From Spirogloea muscicola (taxonomy: Eukaryota; Streptophyta; Zygnematophyceae; Spirogloeales; Spirogloeaceae), in the NCBI GenBank assembly GCA_009602725.1, contig WELB01000066.1, positions 1 through 42,552 of the forward strand: a stretch of 42,552 nucleotides of DNA. The letters run 5' to 3'. A program made the translations under genes and the position numbers. The notes beneath the pieces were generated by a model, which had not been told where the DNA came from, did no database searches, and saw only the letters and a program-made list of their open reading frames with translations. Of the stretch, positions 32,860-40,684 are shown in pieces (within the stretch, counting starts at the first letter, position 1; every line of letters starts with the position of its first letter).

Positions 32860-33922
32860 AGTTGTCGCCCAGCATCTAGGATGAGAGGTGCCCTAGTATG
32901 TGGGTGTGGGTACTGCCCGTCGATGCAAGCTTGTAAGAGGGGCACTGGAGCTAAATTTGTCCAGAATAGCCTCACTCTATCAGCCAAAGAGCTGACCCTA
33001 GCTGCATCAAGCTTGACACATGGACCTATTGTTGAAACAATCGGCGAAAATGCCTCATAGAGCCGATCCGATGCCGGGGGCTCTACATTTTCTATCATGT
33101 ATCCCATAGGACCCTTTTGTCTACCACGAATAGATTTCATCATTTCTATCATAGGAAAGAAAAGATGGGTACTGGGATTGTTGAAGCCCTGGCTCTTGCC
33201 TGCACCACTGAACCCTTCACATGGAAACCCTGCTATGACAAGGTCCACCTGTGGTAGTCGCTTCAGATACTTGGGTTTGCTGGCTTCGTTAATGTCGCCA
33301 GGGAGGAGAGTATCCCAGTTCTTGAATGTAGTTGGGGTGACCAAGTGGCGGTAGCGTTCCTGTAGTACAGCAATGTGGTGGGCAGCCGCCTGCTGCGGAC
33401 GGATCGCTATTTATGTAGATGTAGCGAGCAATTTCGTAACGGCTCCGAAGCAAGCCTGCCAAGCCTGTTGCTACTCCTCCAAAGAGCTCAACTACCACTA
33501 GCCCCTTCTCACCGAACTCAAACGGAATGACTCCTGCATAGAAGCGCTGATCCTCTTTTGGTCCTCGGTTTGTACCTAGATCAACCAATTCTGCCACCTC
33601 GAATGCCTTCTGACTGCAAGCGTCTGCTACCATGCAAGCAGCAGCTCTAGTCCAGTCTGGAAGCATGGCAAGGTACCGCCTGTACCTCTCTTCAACTTCT
33701 AGTTCCGCCAAACCATGGTCGGTCTTTGTCTTGATAGTAAGGGCTTTGAGCAACCTTGGTGGCTGCAGTATGTTTTGAAGAGCACCTGTGGACAGTGTTC
33801 TCTTCTAACCACTGGATACAATAGCAGATGAGGACGCAGCAGCCGGTGGAATAGGTGGTGGTGGAGGTGGTACCTCCTCTTTGGCATTCTCTGATGCTTC
33901 CGATTTCAACCCTTCTTGATTT
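32860..33922 (-). pseudogene. Methyltransferase copy A', inverted partial copy
   Basis: It is the inverted counterpart of 31,766-32,815, forming a fold-back with a 44-bp spacer (32,816-32,859). It encodes a proline-rich linker, KRTLSTGALQNIL, motif I ELFGGVATGLAGLL, FPCEGFSGAGK, an intact ENV (MIENVEPP) and VSSLADRVRLFWTNL. A TAG precedes KRTLSTG, a frameshift lies after IARYIY, and the copy ends at DAGRQL. It differs from copy A at many positions, for example around the ENV motif and the following 25 codons, so the arms diverged or came from different parents. Confidence 0.7.
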
Positions 33923-34100
33923 GTTTACGTGTTGTGTTCTTTGACAACTGACAACAATTGTTACTATTGAGTTCTTAGCTGACTGTCCTTCAGGTCAGCT
34001 GGTCAAGGTAGCCAATATGCATGTCTGGATTGTGTATCTCGTAAGCTAGTACGTCAGCATTTGTCTTCGTCTAGGCTCATCGACGCCATTTCGCATCGAC
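33923..34100. other. Spacer between methyltransferase units
   Basis: Unique AT-richer sequence separates the end of inverted copy A' from direct repeat 2. No gene or repeat module is recognised. Confidence 0.3.
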
Positions 34101-35245
34101 GCTGTCGTGCCGTATCCTGTCGACTGCCTATTTGTGTCGATCTGACTAGGACCGCTGACTGGGCTTCACACGTGGCCTTACTAGGCTGACTCATTCACTT
34201 CGATGGGTGATTCACGCTGAGGATGAAGGACCACCTTTCTCCCTATGTGGCTCCTAGGCTGGGTCATACACTTTTGTGTATGACCCCGCTGACGATGGAG
34301 GTTCCACCCACCTCTGACTCTCTCTCTCGGCGACACCGACTTTCTCTTTCGGCGACAACAACGACATCGACCGCTCTTCCGATGCGGACAACACCAACAA
34401 CAACATTAACCGCTCATCAAATGCGGACAACCACAACAACGGCGTGACTACAAAGGCCCAAGCCCACGCGCGGCGCTCACCAGTCGAAGATCGTTCAAGG
34501 CGCAACGAGGAATGCCCATCTACGGGTACCTCAACCACCAACAAGACCGTAAAGGTGGGCGCTATCGAAGCGGTGGCTGGGCGACCGTGCAGCAGACCAT
34601 GGATGTGTCCATCTACGGCCAAGACGGCCCCAGGGTTGGGAGCGGCCCACGAAGGCCGGCAATCCAGCTTAGCCAACCAGCGTAGCCAAACGGCCGCATC
34701 TGGCCTATCAGGTAGCGCTAGGGTTTCACCGCGTCGGGCTCATGTCGAGGCGCGCGCTCCAGGCCAGGCAGTCCGTTTGGCAATACTCACCCTCCTGCCG
34801 CGCCTGCGCCCACCGCGCCTGCGCCGATCAAGCCTGAGTCTGCTCGCGCCTGCGTCCGCGAGAGAGCAGAGCCCGGCGTATACGGCGTGCGCGCCTAGCG
34901 AGCCTTGCGTGCGGACCCGCTACGACAGCGAGAAGTCGTTCTATCGGTGTGGTAAGCAGTCTTTACATTGTGCTGTACTTGCCTGTCTTCACATCTGGAG
35001 AGTTGCGCTCATTGTTTGAGTGCCTGTTTCGAATCGATTGCTTGCGTGCATCCATTGGCTGCATTGCTTGTTATAATCACGAATACAGAAAAGGCGCGGG
35101 CTTGCCCGAGAACGATTGCTCGAGTAGATAGTGACCATCCTTCGGGGTGGTCACCCAAGACGAGTAGATAGGGATACCCTGAGACTCTAGATACTGGATA
35201 TTGGTTACCGGGCACTGTTACGCTACTTTCTATTGCCAAGCGGAC
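34101..35245 (+). repeat. Long direct repeat, copy 2
   Basis: It is collinear with copy 1 (30,212-31,427) and lacks the 101-bp hairpin insertion. It runs straight into methyltransferase copy B in an open frame (IAKRTDAWGQPAFEVAELVD). The N-terminal third of the enzyme seen in copy A is therefore deleted at this junction. The order repeat-then-enzyme in both units favours tandem duplication of a whole unit over a pair of LTRs. Confidence 0.75.
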
Positions 35246-35273
35246 CGATGCTTGGGGGCAGCCAGCTTTCGAA

Positions 35274-36212
35274 GTGGCAGAGTTGGTAGACCCTGGCACG
35301 AACCTCAGAGCCAATGAGGATCCACGCTTCTACACAGGAGTTACTCCGTTTGAATTCGGGGAGAAGGGGCTCGTGGTGTTGGAGTTATTTGGTGGAGTAG
35401 CAACCGGTTTGGCGGGCCTTCTTAGGAGCCGTTATAACGTTGCTCGTTACATATATGTAGATAACGATAAGGATGCAAGGGAAGCGGCGGCACATCATAT
35501 TGCCATATTGCAGGAGCGCTACCATCATTTTGTGACTCCTACGACTTTCAAGGACTGGGACACTCTTCTACCAGATGACATTACAGAAGCCAGCAAACCC
35601 AAGTACCTGAAGAGACTACCTCAGGTCGACCTCGTCATAGCAGGGTTTCCCTGTGAGGGTTTCAGTGGTGCAGGGAAGGGTCATGGCTTCGACAATCCTA
35701 GTACCAATCTCTTTTCCTCTATGCTTGAAATGATGCGGAATATTCGGAGTCGGCAAACGGCACCTATGGGTTATATTATACACAACGTAGAGCCGCCAAA
35801 AGGGTCGGCCTCTACAAAGGATTTTCGTCGATTGTTTCACATCCTAGGTCCCTGTGCTAAACTAGATGCAGCTAGGGTCAGCTCTTTGGCTGACAGAGTG
35901 AGGCTGTTCTGGACTAATTTAGCTCCAGTGCCTCTACTCCAAGCTTGCATAGATGGGCAACGTCCTCACAAGGATGCTAAGGCAGCCCTCATCTTAGATG
36001 CTGGACGACGTCTACCACCAGTGCCTGGATATGTGCAGAATCATCCAGTCAACAACGCCTACCAGGAGCGAGGTACCCTTTCGACCTTCGTGGCGACGCC
36101 TCGTTCTCATGCATTCTGCATCAAAGGAAATGGTGAGATTGGCCAGGGAATGGTGATTACAGGGCGTCCTGATGCGCCGCGTATTCAGTCTGAATACGTC
36201 CCAAGACACTAG
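35274..36212 (+). CDS. DNMT3-like C5-cytosine methyltransferase, copy B, truncated
   Basis: An uninterrupted frame of 312 codons. Motif I ELFGGVATGLAGLL lies at about 37-50, a YVDND acidic cofactor-contact motif at 61-65, motif IV GFPCEGFSGAGK with Cys127, motif VI at 169-173 and motif VIII VSSLADRVRLFWTNL at 202-216. A variable region with RSHAFCIKGNGEIGQGMV follows. In motif VI the catalytic Glu of ENV is His (IIHNVEPP, His170), so catalysis is doubtful. The first residues come from a junction with direct repeat 2, and upstream domains seen in copy A are missing. After GQGMVI (36,158) the frame enters the antisense of the enzyme's own C-terminus, so the last 18 codons are spurious and motifs IX-X are lost. 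The base composition is less GC-rich than the surrounding retroelement. Confidence 0.7.
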   Translation: MAELVDPGTNLRANEDPRFYTGVTPFEFGEKGLVVLELFGGVATGLAGLLRSRYNVARYIYVDNDKDAREAAAHHIAILQERYHHFVTPTTFKDWDTLLPDDITEASKPKYLKRLPQVDLVIAGFPCEGFSGAGKGHGFDNPSTNLFSSMLEMMRNIRSRQTAPMGYIIHNVEPPKGSASTKDFRRLFHILGPCAKLDAARVSSLADRVRLFWTNLAPVPLLQACIDGQRPHKDAKAALILDAGRRLPPVPGYVQNHPVNNAYQERGTLSTFVATPRSHAFCIKGNGEIGQGMVITGRPDAPRIQSEYVPRH

Positions 36213-36793
36213 TCAGCCAAGTGATGCTATTCAAATCAAACGCCTGCCCTATCAAAGCATTTTTCTGGTCATCTGAAAAGTGTGCCGGCGTGATGTCACC
36301 TGGCCAAAATCCCATGGCTTTCTCCCGTTCCCTAGGAGTGGGAACATCAAACTGAGCAAGAGGATGTTCAGCTGTAGGAGGCCCCAATCACCATTCCCTG
36401 GCCAATCTCACCATTTCCTTTGATGCAGAATGCATGAGAACGAGGCGTCGCCACGAAGGTCGAAAGGGTACCTCGCTCCTGGTAGGCGTTGTTGACTGGA
36501 TGATTCTGCACATATCCAGGCACTGGTGGTAGACGTCGTCCAGCATCTAAGATGAGGGCTGCCTTAGCATCCTTGTGAGGACGTTGCCCATCTATGCAAG
36601 CTTGGAGTAGAGGCACTGGAGCTAAATTAGTCCAGAACAGCCTCACTCTGTCAGCCAAAGAGCTGACCCTAGCTGCATCTAGTTTAGCACAGGGACCTAG
36701 GATGTGAAACAATCGACGAAAATCCTTTGTAGAGGCCGACCCTTTTGGCGGCTCTACGTTGTGTTTAATATGACCCATGGGTGCCGTTTGCCG
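36157..36793 (-). pseudogene. Methyltransferase copy B', inverted partial copy with C-terminus
   Basis: Read on the minus strand it covers QTAPMGHIKHNVEPP to GQGMVI (36,793-36,386), inverted to 35,750-36,158 and almost identical. After a one-base shift it continues with GPPTAEHPLAQFDVP, PREREKAMGFWPGDITPAHF, IGQAFDLNSITWL and a TAA at 36,159-36,157. This last part supplies the missing motif IX-X region of the family (compare the ERVFGF and LLGRSW areas of DNMT3) and forms the about 226-bp loop of the fold-back. The same His replaces Glu in motif VI, so that change preceded the inversion. Confidence 0.7.
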
Positions 36794-37217
36794 CGCATCA
36801 TTGCACACGTGGTCACCACCGATGTGGTGGACCGATCCAATCCGGAGCTCTCTGCCTCGCGGGCTGGCCATGCTTCGGCGAAGGCTGCTCGTGGCAAGGC
36901 GGCCAAACACGCTGACCACCTGAAGACGAGTTCGTACCCCTGGCCGTGGATGTGGCTCCCAGTGGGTCGACCTGCTAGCCAGGCTTGCGCGACGCGCTGT
37001 GACCCGCAGGTGAGGTGAGCCGGCTGACTTCAACGCCGCTGGCTCGTGGCCCAAGGTTTATTGCATGCGTCTTTCAATGTCCCTCCAGCGGCCTATGGCC
37101 CACGCCTTGCATCTGCGCGCTGGTTCTGCTCTCGCTGCAGCCTCTGGCTTTCGTCATGGGGATTGCGTTCCGGCGGCTAGTATGTCAGATTTGAGGCTCC
37201 TAACTCGTAGCTACTGA
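36794..37217 (+). pseudogene. Right half of the split RLE retroelement domain and tail
   Basis: It begins IIAHVVTTDVVDRSNPELSA, continues KAAKHADHL (the KxxKY region, degenerate) and, after frameshifts, ends SLQRPMAHALHLRAGSALAA... SMSDLRLLTRSY with TGA at 37,215-37,217. It continues the domain cut at 30,213. The hairpin-bearing 3' region follows. Confidence 0.6.
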
Positions 37218-39250
37218 GAGTCCATCCTACACCCGTTTTGGCAGCGCTTTTAGGCCTTCTTTTAGGCTCCTCCGTCATTTGGCCCCTTCAAAACTTTGTC
37301 TTTTCGGGCTGGCTTTTCACAGCCCTTGCCCCCATTGGGAGAGCCACTTTCGTTCCAGCGCTCTCTGGCTCACGCAGTCCACACGCGTGCCGGTCGCGCT
37401 ATGGCTGCTGCCTCAGGATCTCGCCGATGTGCTTCTTTCCCGGCTGCGTTATTTGGACTTTTATTTATTATTTGAACTTGCTGCTGCTCATGCGCGTGTA
37501 TCAGTCTTCCATCTGCGGTTGTGAAGTGTCGAGCCTATTGGCGAGCCTTCTTCTTCTTTATTGGCCACTGGAAGAGCTGTTGCCTAGTGTGTTAAAGATG
37601 AGAAGAAACAGCTCCTTCAACGTAAGGCAATGGCTGTGAGAGGCCAAGTCAAAAGGAAAAAGTTTCTCCAATTTACGGCAATGGCTGTGTGAGGCCTGCC
37701 CAAAAGATGTGTACAAGAGATTGATGATTTCCAAACTGGGGCGAGGGCTGTGAAAAGCCAGCCCGTGAAGGACTACAAGGTCTGAAGGAGATACCCTGTA
37801 GCCCTCTTGTCCATTCCTTTTGGGCGATAAATAAACTGGGACGACGAGCTCACTGGACAATATCTTGTAGCCCGTTACAGCTTCCACTGCACAGCGCCCT
37901 TGAAAGAGCGCTTATCCCCCTTCTTTGCGCAATTCTTCCTCGCCTTCCTCAGCCTCTTTCTGAGCAGATGCACAACCGTCGTGGTTGTCCTCTGGGGCTT
38001 CACAGCCTTTGTCGCCCCTAAGTGGAGCTCGCATCATCTTAGGCTGTTCTTTATGCAGCCAACACTTGGTGGAAGATACAGCACATTGGGCTACATGATC
38101 TCTAACGCAGGGGCCGTGCATCAAGCAGTGGGTGGAAGAAGAAGATCGAAGCGTGCTGGATGCAATTGAGCGAGTCAGAGACAGTGGAGGCAATTTGTTT
38201 GGTAAGCCAGTTCACTTGAAGAGAAGAGGCTACAGGTGGCTCTCTTAACGCAGCCCACAACAGGCTAGCCAGCGGAAGGACATTGCTGCAACCAAGTTCG
38301 TGGGCCATTAACGTGAAGGTGCACTGGCAAAGGAATGGAAAAGCTGTATGGGTGGTTGCTCCTTACAGTGGAAGAGCTCTTTCTTCATTGGGTTGGCCTC
38401 TCACAGCCATTGCCTACCATGGAAAGGGCTGTTGCTTCTCTCTCTCATGGTCCCCGCCCCACCCTTTTCTTCATACACACGCAGCCCTTTTCGGGCTGGT
38501 TGTTCCAGCCCCTATTCTCAATGGGCGAGCACTTTCTTCTTCTTCGAGCTATTCTGACTTGCTGTTGCTCACTCGTGGGTACTGAGCATCCATCTGCATC
38601 ATTTCGTGTCCTGGTGTGTAGGTTTTTCTTTTCGGCACCGTTTTGTGGCCTTTGGATATTGTCCAATTTTTTCTGGGCTGGCTTTGCTACCACCCTTTTC
38701 CTATGGACGAGCAATTTCTTCTGGGCTTGCTGGAACCGTCTATCTCTCTTTCACAGCCCTAGCGCCATCTAACACCTTCCTTCGAGCTGGCCCCGCTAAG
38801 CCACCGCCGTCTAAAGACTGACTTTTCCAGTAGACGGCGGTGGCTGTAGTGGCCAGCTCAGAAAAGACATGAACAAAAGTCAACTTTGCCAGAGAAAGCG
38901 TTAAAGCACACAGTGACTAAAGTGGCCACTCTGGAGAAGAGCACGTCTCTCACTTGGGCTGCCCTTCCGCTTTCCTGAGCTTCCCTTTGCATCGTCTCGT
39001 GTTTTGTAGTGTAGTCCTTTTTCGGCAACTCTCTTTGGCTTTGGACATTGCCTATTCTTTTTGGGCTGTCTTTGCCAACCCCTCTTCTCTGTAGGCGAGC
39101 ACATTCTTCTTTACTGGGTGGCTTGCGCTCTTTGGTCCCTTGTTCATTGTGTAGTAGAAGAAATGGCTCGCCCATAGAAAAAGAGGGGCTAGCAAAGCCA
39201 GCCCAGAGAAGAATGGACAATATCCGCAGGCCACAGAAAGAAGGCGCGCG
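37218..39250. repeat. Stacked retroelement 3' ends and hairpin modules
   Basis: Modules occur at about 37,300-37,350, 37,620-37,700, 37,735-37,770, 38,390-38,440, 38,490-38,530, 38,675-38,710, 39,055-39,110 and 39,165-39,215, in both orientations. Retroelement tails lie near 37,353-37,460 (FQRSLAHAVHTRAGRAMAAA) and 38,541-38,585 (SSYSDLLLLTRGY, TGA). The stretch 37,830-38,300 is less clearly repetitive and shows no gene I can name. Confidence 0.55.
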
Positions 39251-40684
39251 GTTTAGGGAGGCCAAGTCTAGCCTTGCAAATGTCCTGTTAACTGGGGATG
39301 AGCTGGCTAAACGGGACACTAATATCCCCGAGTGAGCACAGGCATATCTGACAAGCTATACTGAGGCGCCAAACGACCACCACGGAAGCCACTAGCCTGG
39401 GCTAATGCACGACCAGCACGCTGGTGAAGCGGCCACAACGACCACAAAACGTTGCCGGAAATGAAAACTACACAAGCTCCCCTTTCACGGCCTTCACCCC
39501 TTTTGGAATTCTCCTTCCCCGTCTTATCATCCTTACCTGCGCTTGCTGACTATAGATGACTGAGCGTCAAGTTGCAGAGGTCACAGAGAGTAGATGTGTG
39601 CTTTTTGCGCCTTCCGGCCCGTTCAGACCTTGTACATTCCTTGGCTGGCTTCTGGCCTCTCACAGCCATGGCCGTACAATGCAAGAGCTGTTTCTTCTTT
39701 CTGGGCCATGTAATGGCAGAGTAATGAGTGACTAGTCTGTCAGGCCAGTGTTCAGCAGTCCGCGGGAGTGGTTGGCCCTTCATTGGACCAACAAATGGAC
39801 CCAGCGGTCCATGCGAACGTGGGGTTGTTGGCTTCGGCATCGGTCTGGGGTCGCCTGTAGCGACCACCTCCACGCCCGCTTCCCCAGTACTCGTGTTTGG
39901 ACTTAGGCGCCCTTTCCGATGGGCTTCCCCACTCATTGCAGATAGACAGTCTTCTGGCTGTTTCGCTAACGCTGAGCGTTGGCCCATTCTCGTTGCCGCA
40001 CTGTCAAGGTTTTGTTGAAAGGTCTTGTTGAGCGCTTCTATTCAACCTTGATCAGAAAGAGGTGCCCCATCCTTGACTCGATGCACACCAGGGCATATTC
40101 CTATGCCAGTGACGTATTACTAAGCCTGCACTTCCACGCGCAAGCCAGGTCAGCCTTCTGTATCACATTGACTTAAGAAAAGCCTAAACATAGACAACAC
40201 ATGTATGCCCAATCACAAGCGACCTTACAGCTTCTTCTGGCATTGACTCGACTGGTCCCTTCAGGACACAAAATTTCAGGCAAATACAACAAATGGGGCT
40301 TCCACATGTGACACTATTACAAGTGGAGTGCGTGTCCCCGTCCAAGCTGTGACTGTTTGTCGCAGCAAAAGAATGTCATTGAACTGTAGCAGATCTGCAC
40401 CCCTGCAGGGTCATTGCCGTGCACGAAGTGAACACCCACGAGCCAAGCGTTAGTCAAAATCAGAGGGGAGGTGATATAGGTGGTGGCGGTAGCGGCAGCA
40501 GCGGCCATGTATTGCATCAAATTGACGGTTTGGCCGCAGACGCGGCTGCTGCCGCGGCCGCAGCTGTTGCAGGCGCCGCCTCCACCGCCATCTGCCTCCT
40601 GCTGCTTGCCACTGCTGCACGATATCTACCGCCACCCCCCCCACGCCCTCCTGCCTTCTTCCGCAACCACGGCGCCTCAGGCCA
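39251..40684. other. Spacer before YVH1, one isolated module, no gene seen
   Basis: A CTCTCACAGCCATGGCC half-module lies at about 39,655-39,675. The rest shows short frames without recognisable features. The part 40,470-40,640, next to the YVH1 stop, is rich in GGC/GCA triplets and probably belongs to its 3' UTR. Confidence 0.4.

Larger units (their letters stand above)
30212..36793 (+). mobile_element. Compound insertion carrying DNMT3-like methyltransferase units
   Basis: 6.58 kb lies between the two halves of one RLE domain: RRVDLVA to the left, IIAHVVTTDVVDRSN to the right. It holds two units in the same direction. Unit A is direct repeat 1 (30,212-31,427), methyltransferase copy A and its inverted partial copy. 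Unit B is direct repeat 2 (34,101-35,245), methyltransferase copy B and its inverted partial copy. No reverse transcriptase, integrase or transposase is visible, so the units look non-autonomous or decayed. No terminal inverted repeat or clear duplication flanks the whole block. The element type is unknown to me. Confidence 0.5.

Noticed and set aside
31766-33922. Copy A fold-back as a simple sequencing hairpin artefact
   Set aside because: The two arms differ at many positions and by separate frameshifts and stops, which a fold-back of one molecule would not give. For the nearly identical copy B arms the doubt remains.
31553-36793. Methyltransferase copies as bacterial contamination or a restriction-modification system
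   Set aside because: The sequence is DNMT3/DRM-like, with no cognate endonuclease. The copies are nested in repeats shared with the rest of the window.
39550-40018. Overlapping open frames on both strands upstream of YVH1
   Set aside because: Neither frame shows family-like residues, and part of the region is a hairpin half-module. There is no support for a gene.
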